This document shows, in pieces, positions 51,135 to 58,910 of a stretch of 64,000 nucleotides of DNA. Within the stretch, counting starts at the first letter, position 1; each line of letters opens with the position of its first letter. The DNA comes from Bacteroidia bacterium (GTDB lineage Bacteria > Bacteroidota > Bacteroidia > Bacteroidales > Azobacteroidaceae), in the NCBI GenBank assembly GCA_025999935.1, contig BNXY01000009.1, forward strand, positions 1 through 64,000, read 5' to 3'. The notes under the pieces are model-generated. The model saw only the letters and a list, made by a program, of their open reading frames with translations, was not told where the DNA came from and did not search any database. The translations under genes were made by a program, and so were the position numbers.

Positions 51135-52466
51135 ATGGGACTTTTAGTTGGAGTTGGGACAACACGCCCAACGTATGCGTATGATTATTATTACGGAATT
51201 GAATGGGATACTACTGTTTCAAACCCGAAACCCACACGTATCGGAAAGAATGAATTACACCAATCGTTGCCGATTCAATCCTTAATGCGCCGGTGTATTT
51301 TGAAAGATGATGGTACGGTGAACTATTATTTGAATGCAAATGATTCGGCTTTGCGCGATAATGGCGCTCCGGCAACCCTTGACGGTTCACATGGTCAAGT
51401 CATGGTTGAAATACCGGATATGTACATTCGGTTTGAAATGGACGGCACAAAACGCCGTTGTTTGATGTCCGACCAAGCATTGCCGGGCTTTGTAAAATGG
51501 TCGAAAGACTATGTTTCAGCGTATGAAGCCGTTGCCGACAGAACCAACACAGAAACACCAAAATTGGCTTCCGTTGTTAATACAACAACCGCTTTCCGAG
51601 GTGGCAACAATAGTGCCGCCGAAATTGCACACGATGCCGATGGTGGCACTTCACTTGGTAAGCCGTCCACCAATATATCATTAATCAACTTTCGTGCTTA
51701 TGCACGCAATCGCGGGTCTGTATCGTGGAATTGCAATACTTATCAAATGCAACGTAAATTGTGGTGGTTATTTGCGGTTGAATATGCCAATTTCAATTCA
51801 CAAGATACATTCAACGCAGCATTAACCAACGATGGGTATCACCAAGGTGGATTGAGTGCAGGCGTTACCGATTTGGTTGCCGCAAACATTACCACAATGA
51901 CAGGTGCAACGTATGCTTGTATTCCTTGCGGAACGACAAATTCGCTTGGAAATAAAACCGGCATTGTGGCATACACCATGCCGCCCGAATACGTTACGGC
52001 TAAAACAACCAATGTACAATCTTTTAGAGGTGTAGAAAATCCTTTCGGACACTTATTGAAATGGACGGATGGTTGCAAGTGTATAATTCAATCCGTTGAT
52101 AGCGGTGGTATTTCTGAATTTTATGTGTGCGATAATCCCGCTAACTTCACAAGTTCGGGAACAACAAATTACGAATTGCGGGGTAATTTACCACGTGCCG
52201 ATGGATATGTAAAAGAAATGGTCTTGGGTGAATATGGAGAAATTATGCCGTTGGTGGTTGGTGCAGGTTCAACCACTTATTTTTGTGATTATTTCTATAC
52301 CAATATACCCGCAAGTGGAATTGCCGAACGTGGCGTTTTGTTCGGCGGTAGTGCGTATACTGGTGCGATTGCGGGGTTCGTGTACGCGCATACGAATGGT
52401 ACGGCTACGTATGCGAGTGCGTATGTCGGTTCTCGGCTTTGCTTTATACCGCAAATCGTCGCGTAA
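51135..52466 (+). CDS. DGR-diversified tail fibre/receptor-binding protein
   Basis: 443 residues. The N-terminal part (LLVGVGTTRPTYAYDYYYGI) would attach to the tail. The middle and C-terminal parts (TSLGKPSTNISLINFRAYAR, WNCNTYQMQRKLWWLFAVEY, SFRGVENPFGHLLKWTDGCK) match the formylglycine-generating-enzyme/C-type lectin fold used by DGR target proteins. Residues about 399-437 are encoded by variable repeat 1 and end in VGSRLCFIPQIVA. Variable codons replace template AAT codons with residues such as S, Y, T, I, H, G. It should determine host range. Confidence 0.92.
   Translation: MGLLVGVGTTRPTYAYDYYYGIEWDTTVSNPKPTRIGKNELHQSLPIQSLMRRCILKDDGTVNYYLNANDSALRDNGAPATLDGSHGQVMVEIPDMYIRFEMDGTKRRCLMSDQALPGFVKWSKDYVSAYEAVADRTNTETPKLASVVNTTTAFRGGNNSAAEIAHDADGGTSLGKPSTNISLINFRAYARNRGSVSWNCNTYQMQRKLWWLFAVEYANFNSQDTFNAALTNDGYHQGGLSAGVTDLVAANITTMTGATYACIPCGTTNSLGNKTGIVAYTMPPEYVTAKTTNVQSFRGVENPFGHLLKWTDGCKCIIQSVDSGGISEFYVCDNPANFTSSGTTNYELRGNLPRADGYVKEMVLGEYGEIMPLVVGAGSTTYFCDYFYTNIPASGIAERGVLFGGSAYTGAIAGFVYAHTNGTATYASAYVGSRLCFIPQIVA
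52330..52444 (+). repeat. DGR variable repeat 1 (VR1)
   Basis: 115 bp aligned without gaps to the template at 52521-52635 (offset 191). By hand count 16 positions differ; 15 are at template adenines and one is T to G. The last 17 bases differ from the template only at three positions that are the same in VR2, as expected for a fixed homing-initiation segment. Confidence 0.94.
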
Positions 52467-52479
52467 GCAAATCGAGAAC
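52429..52479. repeat. inverted repeat spanning the VR1 3' end
   Basis: GTTCTCGGCTTTGCT (52429-52443) pairs with AGCAAATCGAGAAC (52466-52479) apart from one bulge/mismatch, with a 22-nt loop. Many DGRs have a hairpin or cruciform directly after the variable repeat that aids retrohoming. Confidence 0.65.
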
Positions 52480-52520
52480 AATATAATATGAGAAAATGAA
52501 AATTAAGGTTGTCCATTGTT

Positions 52521-52635
52521 GTGGCGTTTTGTTCAGCGGTAATGCGAATAATGGTGCGAATGCAGGGTTCGTGTACGCTAATACGAATAATACGGCTACG
52601 AATGCGAATGCGAATGTCAGTTCTCAGCTATGCTT
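52521..52635 (+). repeat. DGR template repeat (TR)
   Basis: Non-coding copy between the fibre gene and the reverse transcriptase gene. In the fibre frame it is rich in AAT codons (N-A-N-N-G-A-N-A-G), typical of DGR templates where AAY codons allow the widest substitution. It ends in a stop if read in that frame. Confidence 0.94.
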
Positions 52636-52787
52636 GTAAAAATATAGTGCATAATGGAAACCTTGCCACAAAAACGATATGATTAATATCGAATGTCTTG
52701 GGAAACCAAGGGCAAAAAATAAATTAGTAAAACGGTTTTGGTAGGGGCGACCCGAAGAACCCTAATATACAAGCAAATAAAAAGGAA
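52521..52787 (+). ncRNA. DGR template RNA with structured 3' spacer
   Basis: The template must be transcribed through to serve as cDNA template. Downstream of it lie two perfect stem-loops: CGATAT-GATTA-ATATCG (52675-52691) and CTTGG-GAAA-CCAAG (52697-52710, GNRA tetraloop). A GC-rich GGGGCGACCC segment follows at 52744-52753. In well-studied DGRs the spacer after the template binds the reverse transcriptase and primes synthesis. Exact ends are unknown. Confidence 0.7.
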
Positions 52788-53819
52788 ATGAAACGAATTG
52801 GAAATTTATTTGACAAAATAATAAGTATCGAAAACTTGCAGCTTGCCGATGAAAAGGCACGCAAGGGAAAGATACGTTCTTATGGCGTGCAACTTCACGA
52901 TAAAAACCGTGAAGCCAATTTGTTGGCACTTCACGAAAGTTTGAAAAATCAAACTTTCAAAACTTCAAAGTATCATATATTCAAGATTTACGAACCCAAA
53001 GAACGTGAAATTTACAGGCTTCCATATTATCCAGACCGAATTACGCACCATGCTATTATGAACGTCCTTGAACCAATTTGGGTATCCCTATTCAACAACG
53101 ATACATATTCATGTATCAAAAATCGGGGTATCCATGCGGCGGCTAAGAACGTCAAATTTGCATTGAAGAAAGATGTTGCCGGAACACGGTATTGCCTGAA
53201 AATAGATGTACGCAAGTTTTACCCGTCCATTGACCATACAATTTTGAAAAAGGTTATTCGGCGGCGTATTAAAGATAAATGCTTACTTTGGTTACTTGAT
53301 GAAATCATTGATTCAGTACCAAGCGGCGTTCCTATCGGCAATTATTTGTCCCAATATTTTGCCAACACATACTTGGCTTATTTTGACCATTGGTTGAAAG
53401 AAGAAAAACATGTGAAGCATTATTGGCGATATGCAGATGATATTGTTATTCTTGCATCTGATAAAGACGTATTACATGAACTTTTGCACGAAATACGTGC
53501 CTATATGCGCGACAATCTGAAATTGACAGTCAAACGCAATTACCAAGTGTTTCCTGTTGATTCGCGTGGCATTGACTTTTTAGGGTACGTCTTTTATCAC
53601 ACTCATACATATTTACGAAAGTCTATCAAGCAAAAACTTTTCCGCCGGGTGGCAAAGTTACGCAAACGAAAGACCGTGCTAACCAAGGTGCAATACAAGC
53701 AACAAATATGTTCGTGGTGGGGATGGTGCAAGTATTGTGATTCAGTCAATTTAATGTCTAAAATTAAAAAATTAAGTCCGTATGAAATTAGATTCACTCG
53801 TGCCAAACGCAAAGTATGA
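52788..53819 (+). CDS. DGR reverse transcriptase
   Basis: 343 residues. Catalytic YADD at about 215-218 (HYWRYADDIVILAS), the second Asp in CLKIDVRKFYPSIDHTIL, and the DGR-specific VPIGNYLSQYFANTYL (GxxxSQ where most RTs have a QG). IDFLGYVFYHTHTYLRKSIK is the thumb. It copies the template RNA with errors at adenine and the cDNA replaces variable repeats. No accessory Avd gene is recognised beside it. The 3' end overlaps the next gene by 38 bp. Confidence 0.95.
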   Translation: MKRIGNLFDKIISIENLQLADEKARKGKIRSYGVQLHDKNREANLLALHESLKNQTFKTSKYHIFKIYEPKEREIYRLPYYPDRITHHAIMNVLEPIWVSLFNNDTYSCIKNRGIHAAAKNVKFALKKDVAGTRYCLKIDVRKFYPSIDHTILKKVIRRRIKDKCLLWLLDEIIDSVPSGVPIGNYLSQYFANTYLAYFDHWLKEEKHVKHYWRYADDIVILASDKDVLHELLHEIRAYMRDNLKLTVKRNYQVFPVDSRGIDFLGYVFYHTHTYLRKSIKQKLFRRVAKLRKRKTVLTKVQYKQQICSWWGWCKYCDSVNLMSKIKKLSPYEIRFTRAKRKV

Positions 53820-54180
53820 CCTTGCGTATGGCGAACCCGCTACCTTGAAAAAGGACAATGACGGGTCTTTTTTATACCGTTATAATGTTGAACCCGAAAT
53901 GGGTATTCCGGACGGTGAAACAAATGAAGTTCAAATTGGTTGGCAATGTAGGGAAATTCGCATTTGGGAAAATCCTACAAAAGGCGTGTTGAAAAAAGCA
54001 TTGATTCGTTCCGTTTTGGATGAATCTGCCGAATTTGCCATTATCAATGCTTACAACAAGCATGTATTGAAAGTCAAAGTTGATACAACTGCGGTAAATG
54101 AATACAAGGAGTATTTGCAATTTACCGAAGATGTGGATGCAATGTTGGTTTCAATATTTTCAACACCTGTAAACGAATAA
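53782..54180 (+). CDS. conserved phage protein downstream of the DGR
   Basis: 132 residues. MKLDSLVPNAKYDLAYGEPA, WQCREIRIWENPTKGVLKKA and KALIRSVLDESAEFAIINAY are seen. The pattern resembles small proteins found between fibre and lysis genes in Bacteroidota phages, possibly tail-fibre related. It is not similar to the Avd four-helix bundle. Confidence 0.6.
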   Translation: MKLDSLVPNAKYDLAYGEPATLKKDNDGSFLYRYNVEPEMGIPDGETNEVQIGWQCREIRIWENPTKGVLKKALIRSVLDESAEFAIINAYNKHVLKVKVDTTAVNEYKEYLQFTEDVDAMLVSIFSTPVNE

Positions 54181-54185
54181 CAACG

Positions 54186-54587
54186 ATGGCAAAATTTAGT
54201 GAACTTGGCGTTGAATCCGATGTGGTGGTTGGCAAGGGTATTGATATTGAAGATATTTTCGGTATCCGTATCCTGATTGAAAAAACAATCATACAACCAA
54301 CGAAATTTCCGGGTAAAAATCAATCGGGTTTGCGTATGCAAATGCAAGTGGTTCTTGCTACATTCTTGGAAAATGGTGAATTTGTGAAGCGTGCGGATGG
54401 TACGCCCGATGGCGAACGCCGTTCTTGCTTCACCGGTTCGGATATATTGATTGGCGCAATTCAAAGAGCCGAAACAAATATTCCGGAGATTAACCAACAA
54501 CGGAAAGAAAAGGGGCTTGAAACATTGCAATTGTACCCCATGGACACTACCATTGTCAAGGTTGGAAAATGTTTTCAATTTACTTAA
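54186..54587 (+). CDS. phage protein of unknown function
   Basis: 133 residues (MAKFSELGVESDVVVGKGID). Beta-rich, with VLATFLENGEFVKRADGTPD. IRILIEKTIIQPTKFPGKNQ recalls small single-domain DNA/RNA-binding OB-like proteins, but this is weak. It lies between the DGR and the holin. Confidence 0.55.
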   Translation: MAKFSELGVESDVVVGKGIDIEDIFGIRILIEKTIIQPTKFPGKNQSGLRMQMQVVLATFLENGEFVKRADGTPDGERRSCFTGSDILIGAIQRAETNIPEINQQRKEKGLETLQLYPMDTTIVKVGKCFQFT

Positions 54588-54599
54588 AAAAATAAACTT

Positions 54600-55064
54600 A
54601 TGGATGCTATAAAAGTTTTTATTTCATTTATTATCAGCGCATTATTTACCGTTTTGCACCCATTGCTTAATCCTGTTATCATCCTTGTAATCTTGTTTGT
54701 CTTTGACATTTTTGTTGGCATTTTAGCGGATAAGATGATTAACAAGGTGGGTTTCAGTTTTTCAAAATTCTTGAAATCCATTACATTCCTACTTTTCTAT
54801 GTAGTTATTATTGCTATAATACATACGATTTGCTATTTGCAATATGATGTACAAGAGGGGTTATTGTTGATTAAAACAATTACATACGTGTGTAGTTATT
54901 TTTACTTTTCAAACATAACTAAGAATTTGCATGAATCTTATCCGAAAAACAGGTTTTTCGCATTCTTGTACTTCGTTCTTTCGGTGGATATTTTGACGAG
55001 CAAGATTCCTATTTTACAAAAATTTATACAATCAGAAAAACAAAACGAAAATGGCAAAAATTGA
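54600..55064 (+). CDS. holin
   Basis: 154 residues with four hydrophobic helices ([65 protein letters not shown]). The [21 protein letters not shown] loop resembles the toxin-secretion/phage-lysis holin type. It precedes and overlaps the endolysin gene by 14 bp. Confidence 0.82.
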   Translation: MDAIKVFISFIISALFTVLHPLLNPVIILVILFVFDIFVGILADKMINKVGFSFSKFLKSITFLLFYVVIIAIIHTICYLQYDVQEGLLLIKTITYVCSYFYFSNITKNLHESYPKNRFFAFLYFVLSVDILTSKIPILQKFIQSEKQNENGKN

Positions 55065-55629
55065 AGTATTAGCCCCACACATTTTACAATGGGAGGGTGG
55101 TTTTGTAAACGACCCCGCCGACAAAGGTGGTGCAACCAACAAAGGTGTAACAATCGCAACGTGGCGACAATGTGGTTACGACAAAGACGGCGATGGAGAC
55201 ATTGATGTTGATGATTTGAAGTTGATTACCAAACAAGATGTAATCGACCGTATTTTGAAACTCTATTATTGGAATCGGTGGAAAGCCGACCAAATCGTTT
55301 CACAAAAAATAGCAAATATATTGGTTGATTGGGTTTGGGGTTCGGGAAAGTGGGGTATTGTTATCCCTCAAAGAATCCTTGGTGTTGAAGCGGATGGTGT
55401 TGTTGGAAACAAAACATTGTCGGCGGTCAATTTTGCCGAACCTAATCAACTGTATGATGCAATCTATAAATCCCGTGTTAAGTTCTTCAATGACATAACA
55501 CAAAATGATATAGCTGTGTATGAAAAGAAAATTGGGCGAAAGGCAACCGAAAAAGAATTGATGACATATACGAATAAGCGATTCTTGAAAGGTTGGTTGA
55601 ATCGGCTTGAATCCATTAAAAATTGGTAA
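55051..55629 (+). CDS. endolysin, GH108 N-acetylmuramidase
   Basis: 192 residues. [20 protein letters not shown] contains the catalytic Glu of GH108 (EGGF) and the GGAT-x-KG segment. [20 protein letters not shown] followed by [20 protein letters not shown] and [13 protein letters not shown] is the PG_binding_3 region. A calcium-loop-like insertion ([13 protein letters not shown]) sits near residues 49-61. No signal peptide, so it depends on the holin. Confidence 0.92.
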   Translation: MAKIEVLAPHILQWEGGFVNDPADKGGATNKGVTIATWRQCGYDKDGDGDIDVDDLKLITKQDVIDRILKLYYWNRWKADQIVSQKIANILVDWVWGSGKWGIVIPQRILGVEADGVVGNKTLSAVNFAEPNQLYDAIYKSRVKFFNDITQNDIAVYEKKIGRKATEKELMTYTNKRFLKGWLNRLESIKNW

Positions 55630-55630
55630 G

Positions 55631-56188
55631 ATGAAAAAGATTTTCACATTTATTTTGTGCATTTTGATGATTTCGTGTACAAGTATGCGTAAAACCGTAC
55701 AAAGTTCGTCAAAAAGTGATTTATCTGTACAAAGTATGGAATCACAAAGCACGAAAACGGAAAGGGTTGTTGATACGACAAGAACGGAAAGCGGTAAAAT
55801 TATCATTACCGAAATTGAATTTTACCCGCCAACTGTTAGTTCCGAACCTGACAAAGCAAATACACCGGCAAGCAATGTCGGCGGCGTTAATTTGCCAATT
55901 AAAGATGCTGCGATAAAATCAATCAAGCAAACCACCATTGAATCAAGTTCGGAACAAAAGGGCAAAAGTAAGGAAACAAATGAAACCGAAGGAAACCAAA
56001 GTGAAGCAATCCTTTCCAAGAACGAACAACATACCGAACAAGTCGTTTCGCCCGCGCCCGACCCGTACCGTTGGCGATATATCTTTTACATTGTTGTTAT
56101 AGTTTCAATTGGAGTTCTTTACTTGAAAAGGATTCCGATATTGAATTGGATAAAGAAAATTCTTTCAGGGATAAGGCGGATTCTATAA
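55631..56188 (+). CDS. unimolecular spanin candidate
   Basis: 185 residues from the ATG at 55631. The N-terminus MKKIFTFILCILMISC is a lipoprotein signal with Cys16, and the C-terminus has one membrane helix (YIFYIVVIVSIGVLYL, near 155-170) and a basic tail. An outer-membrane lipid anchor plus an inner-membrane helix in one chain is the u-spanin design. It is the last lysis gene and would fuse the membranes after the cell wall is cut. Confidence 0.78.
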   Translation: MKKIFTFILCILMISCTSMRKTVQSSSKSDLSVQSMESQSTKTERVVDTTRTESGKIIITEIEFYPPTVSSEPDKANTPASNVGGVNLPIKDAAIKSIKQTTIESSSEQKGKSKETNETEGNQSEAILSKNEQHTEQVVSPAPDPYRWRYIFYIVVIVSIGVLYLKRIPILNWIKKILSGIRRIL

Positions 56189-56196
56189 TTTTATCA

Positions 56197-56276
56197 TATC
56201 TTTGTCGAACATTGTTGCGAAGCCCTATTTATAGGGTACAATGTTGAATCCCGACTTGCAAAGGTCGGGTTTCTGT
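56197..56276 (+). ncRNA. candidate small RNA at the right end
   Basis: TATCTTTG (56197-56204) is an exact -7 box without an evident -33 box. The transcript from about 56210 would fold as CATTGT/ACAATG around an AGCCCTATTTATAGGGT hairpin, then the terminator CCCGAC/GTCGGG (56250-56269) and TTTCTGTTT. No open frame fits. It could equally be just the 3' end of the lysis transcript. Confidence 0.45.
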
Positions 56277-56294
56277 TTATAATATAGGCATAAA

Positions 56295-56317
56295 AAAGCA
56301 TCCGATTTGGATGCTTT
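56295..56317 (-). terminator. phage-borne terminator downstream of tRNA-Ser
   Basis: AAAGCATCC (56295-56303) pairs with GGATGCTTT (56309-56317). On the minus strand it is followed by a T-run, so it can end the tRNA-Ser transcript in place of the displaced host terminator at 2110-2148. Confidence 0.7.
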
Positions 56318-56336
56318 CGTGTACATTTTCATGTAC
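56317..56336. repeat. right-end copy of the TCGTGTACA site within an inverted repeat
   Basis: TCGTGTACA (56317-56325) also occurs at 2351-2359. Here it forms part of GTACAT-TTTC-ATGTAC (56321-56336). Possible arm-type site for the integrase. Confidence 0.45.
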
Positions 56337-56352
56337 TTGTTTTGCAATTAAT

Positions 56353-56383
56353 TGACAATCAATGTTGTTTGCGGAGAGATAGG
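56353..56383. other. attR within the 3' end of tRNA-Ser
   Basis: Right copy of the 31-bp att repeat; its last 12 bases are the 3' end of the tRNA gene, so integration leaves the tRNA intact. Confidence 0.88.
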
Positions 56384-56456
56384 GATTCGAACCCCAGGAA
56401 CCTTTCAGTTCAACGGTTTTCAAGACCGCCGCAATCGACCACTCTGCCATCTCTCC
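56372..56456 (-). tRNA. tRNA-Ser(UGA)
   Basis: 85 nt. Acceptor stem GGAGAGA/TCTCTCC, anticodon loop CTTGAAA with TGA anticodon, a long variable arm and the GGTTCGAATCC T arm. CCA is not encoded. The long variable arm is diagnostic of class II serine tRNA. It is the integration target of the prophage. Confidence 0.95.
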
Positions 56457-56598
56457 TTTATTTTTTGAAAAACGCTTCCATTTTTCAAAAGCGATGCAAA
56501 GGAACAACTTTTTTTTGATTTTTCAAAACTTTACACACACTTTTTATTCAAATAAGGCGTTTTTATACTATTCATGCGTTTGGGGAAGGAGAATTTTT

Positions 56599-56606
56599 TA
56601 CCTTTG
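56599..56606 (+). promoter_or_regulatory. -7 box of the wzi gene
   Basis: TACCTTTG lies 24 nt upstream of the wzi ATG; a TTTG is at 56579-56582, slightly closer than usual. Confidence 0.45.
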
Positions 56607-56630
56607 ATCCCTATTAAAGAATAAATAACT

Positions 56631-58088
56631 ATGTCAAAAAAATATTTTTACTTCTTTTTCCTTTGGGTTTCTTTCTCTTTGTCCGCTCAGGAAGGAATCA
56701 CTTATCGGTTAGATGCTTTCGGTTCGTTGAGCAGCGGAAATTATACACCTTTTTGGATAATAAGCAATACTTACGGTGTGGTTCCCTTAAAACCCAATAA
56801 CGGCTATTTGAGGGGCGATGTCGCTTGGAATCAATCGTTTGGAAAAGATATAAAATTGGAGGCGGGAATTGATTTAATTACTGCTGCAAAACACACTTCC
56901 GATTTTTGGATTCAACAATTGTATGCCGGCCTTGCTTACCGCAATATTCATTTGACCATCGGTGAAAAAGAACTGTATAATTCTTTATTGGACAATAACT
57001 TGAGCCAGGGTGATTTTAATTTTTCGAATAACGCCCGCCCTATTTCTGAAATCAATATCAGTTTTCCGCATTTCACAACTGTTCCCTATACCAAAGGGCG
57101 GTTGAAATTCAAAGCAGATTTTGCCATTGGAAAATTTTTGGATAAAAATTATGTTCTTCGTACAAAAAATCAGGATGCGCCTTATTCCGTCGATATGTTG
57201 CTACACCATAAATCGTTATTTTTCCGATTGGAAGACCCTAAAGAAAAATTCCCTTTCCTGTTGACATTCGGCTTGAGCCATAGCGTCCAATGGGGTGGTT
57301 GGACGTCCAGCGATAATTTAGGCCAATTGCCGGAATCAATAAAAGATTTTTTCAAAATTGTTTTTCCATCAAGCGGGGACGAAAACGCCCCGGACGGCGA
57401 CCAGATAAATATCTTGGGAAATCACTTGGGCGCTATAGACGTTTGGCTCGGATACAAATCGACGAATTTTCAGGTATCTGCTTACAAGCAAAATTTTTAT
57501 GAAGACAATTCCGGCTTGGAATATGCCAATTGGCGCGATGGCATCTGGGGCGGGGAAATTACTTTTTTCGACCGGCCTTTCCTGAAAAAAGCGGTGCTGG
57601 AATTTATGCAGACCACGAATCAAAGCGGGCCGTTGCATTTCCTGTTTTACGATACAAATCTCGTTCCGGGGGCGCGAGGCGGCGGAAACGATGATTACTA
57701 CAACAATTATTGTTACGTCAATGGATGGTCGTATTTCGGAAAGAGTATCGGCAATCCGCTGTTGACTTCGCCCGAATACAATGGCGACGGAACCGTTCAT
57801 TTCAAGAACAATCGTTTGAAATCTATTCATTTAGGCGTAGAAGGGAAAATTGCGCCTGCGCTTTCCTACCGGACGCTTTTTACCGGCATGTATGCGTGGG
57901 GGACAATGAACACGCCGTTTCTGAAAAAGAAAAACAATTTTTCCGCATTGCTTGAATGTAATTACGAACCGCAAAAATGGAAAGACTGGAAGATGGGTTT
58001 TCAATTGGCTTTTGATAAAGGCAGTCTGTATGGAGACAATTTCGGATGCTCGCTCAAAGTTTCCAAATCCGGAATAATTAGATTTTAG
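56631..58088 (+). CDS. wzi: capsule assembly protein Wzi-like
   Basis: 485 residues. Type I signal peptide MSKKYFYFFFLWVSFSLSAQ. The mature part is a porin-like series of beta strands ending in aromatic residues (FEYRLDA-type first strand, FGLSHSVQWGGWTS, GEITFFDRPFLKKAVLEFMQ, a C-terminal SLKVSKSGIIRF). It matches Wzi, the outer-membrane lectin that holds capsular polysaccharide at the surface. It lies 2 kb upstream of wza/wzc/wzx-type genes, in line with a capsule locus. Confidence 0.88.
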   Translation: MSKKYFYFFFLWVSFSLSAQEGITYRLDAFGSLSSGNYTPFWIISNTYGVVPLKPNNGYLRGDVAWNQSFGKDIKLEAGIDLITAAKHTSDFWIQQLYAGLAYRNIHLTIGEKELYNSLLDNNLSQGDFNFSNNARPISEINISFPHFTTVPYTKGRLKFKADFAIGKFLDKNYVLRTKNQDAPYSVDMLLHHKSLFFRLEDPKEKFPFLLTFGLSHSVQWGGWTSSDNLGQLPESIKDFFKIVFPSSGDENAPDGDQINILGNHLGAIDVWLGYKSTNFQVSAYKQNFYEDNSGLEYANWRDGIWGGEITFFDRPFLKKAVLEFMQTTNQSGPLHFLFYDTNLVPGARGGGNDDYYNNYCYVNGWSYFGKSIGNPLLTSPEYNGDGTVHFKNNRLKSIHLGVEGKIAPALSYRTLFTGMYAWGTMNTPFLKKKNNFSALLECNYEPQKWKDWKMGFQLAFDKGSLYGDNFGCSLKVSKSGIIRF

Positions 58089-58141
58089 AAAGTTGAAAAT
58101 AAATCGAAGGTTTTCAATGCAAGTAAGGGGTAAAAAGAACG

Positions 58142-58244
58142 CAGATTACACAGATAAACACAGATTTTAAATCGTTGGTTCTCATGAGAGAATGATTTGA
58201 AAAAAATTAAAATCTGTGTTTATCCGCGTAATCTGTGTAATCTG
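58142..58244. repeat. long imperfect hairpin between convergent genes
   Basis: The arm 58142-58169 (CAGATTACACAGATAAACAC...) pairs with 58208-58244, which carries nine extra bases; an inner TTCTC/GAGAA hairpin is nested in the loop. ATCTGTGTAATCTG-type repeats are dispersed in many Bacteroidota genomes. It probably ends transcription from both wzi and rpsP. Confidence 0.7.
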
Positions 58245-58252
58245 TAATGATA

Positions 58253-58816
58253 TTACTCAGCTGCGGGAACTTCTGCTTCCGGAGCGCCGGCTTCCGATTC
58301 AACAGCCGCTTCCGCTTCTGCTTCCGGGTGCGCTTTTTTGGCAGCCGCAGCGGCTAATTCCGCTTTCTTAGCTGCTAATGCTTCCGCTTTTGCTTTGTTT
58401 ACCGCTTTTTCTGCATCTAATTTTGCTTTGGCGGCAGCTCTTTCGGTTTCGCTCAATTTGCTTACTTCTGCTTTAACGGCAGTTTGTTTTGCATTTACCC
58501 AAGCTTGGAATTTTGCTTCCGCTTCGGCTTCAGAGAAAGCGCCTTTTGCAACGCCGCCCAGTAAATGTTTTTTAAGAAGTACGCCTTCATCTGAAAGAAT
58601 ATTTCTTGTAGTATCCGTGGGTTGTGCACCCACTTGCAGCCAATACAAAGCCCTGTCGAATTTCAAATCTATTGTAGCAGGATTCGTGTTTGGGTTATAA
58701 GACCCAATCCTTTCGATAAATTTTCCATCCCGTGGAGCTCTGCTATCTGCGATCACGATGTGGTAAAACGCGTACCCTTTGCGACCGTGTCTTTGCAATC
58801 TAATTTTTGTAGACAT
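58253..58816 (-). CDS. rpsP: 30S ribosomal protein S16 with long Ala/Glu-rich tail
   Basis: 187 residues. Residues 1-82 are canonical S16 ([58 protein letters not shown]). The remaining 100 form an alanine-, lysine- and glutamate-rich extension, mostly helical, known in Bacteroidota S16. The extension has a repeated A-E-A-E motif. Essential ribosome assembly protein. Confidence 0.97.
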   Translation of the reverse strand: MSTKIRLQRHGRKGYAFYHIVIADSRAPRDGKFIERIGSYNPNTNPATIDLKFDRALYWLQVGAQPTDTTRNILSDEGVLLKKHLLGGVAKGAFSEAEAEAKFQAWVNAKQTAVKAEVSKLSETERAAAKAKLDAEKAVNKAKAEALAAKKAELAAAAAKKAHPEAEAEAAVESEAGAPEAEVPAAE

Positions 58817-58862
58817 TTTTTAAATAATTTTTTTAATGGTTTGAAATTTGCATTAGCGGGTG

Positions 58863-58894
58863 CAAAGGTAAAATAAAATTCCGGATACTACAAA
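58863..58894 (-). promoter_or_regulatory. rpsP promoter
   Basis: On the minus strand TTTG (58894-58891), 20-nt spacer and TACCTTTG (58870-58863): a textbook Bacteroidota promoter 46 nt upstream of the rpsP ATG. Confidence 0.75.
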
Positions 58895-58910
58895 CTTTCG
58901 GCGGTTTTTC

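Larger units (their letters stand above)
2165..56383. mobile_element. integrated siphovirus-like prophage, about 54 kb
   Basis: A 31-bp direct repeat with two mismatches bounds the element, and the right copy lies in the 3' end of tRNA-Ser. A tyrosine integrase gene is next to the left end. Inside lies a full set of lysogeny, replication, packaging, head, tail and lysis genes in conventional order. Structural and lysis genes all appear open, so the prophage may be functional. Internal oddities are a DGR with a remote second target, an ADP-ribosyltransferase/hydrolase pair, and a scrambled methyltransferase region. Confidence 0.93.

Noticed and set aside
56277..56507. Minus-strand frame containing [17 protein letters not shown]
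   Set aside because: This is the translation of tRNA-Ser itself, a well-known false protein.
58253..58816. S16 tail considered as a gene fusion
   Set aside because: Ala/Glu/Lys-rich S16 extensions are usual in this group and no separate domain is present.
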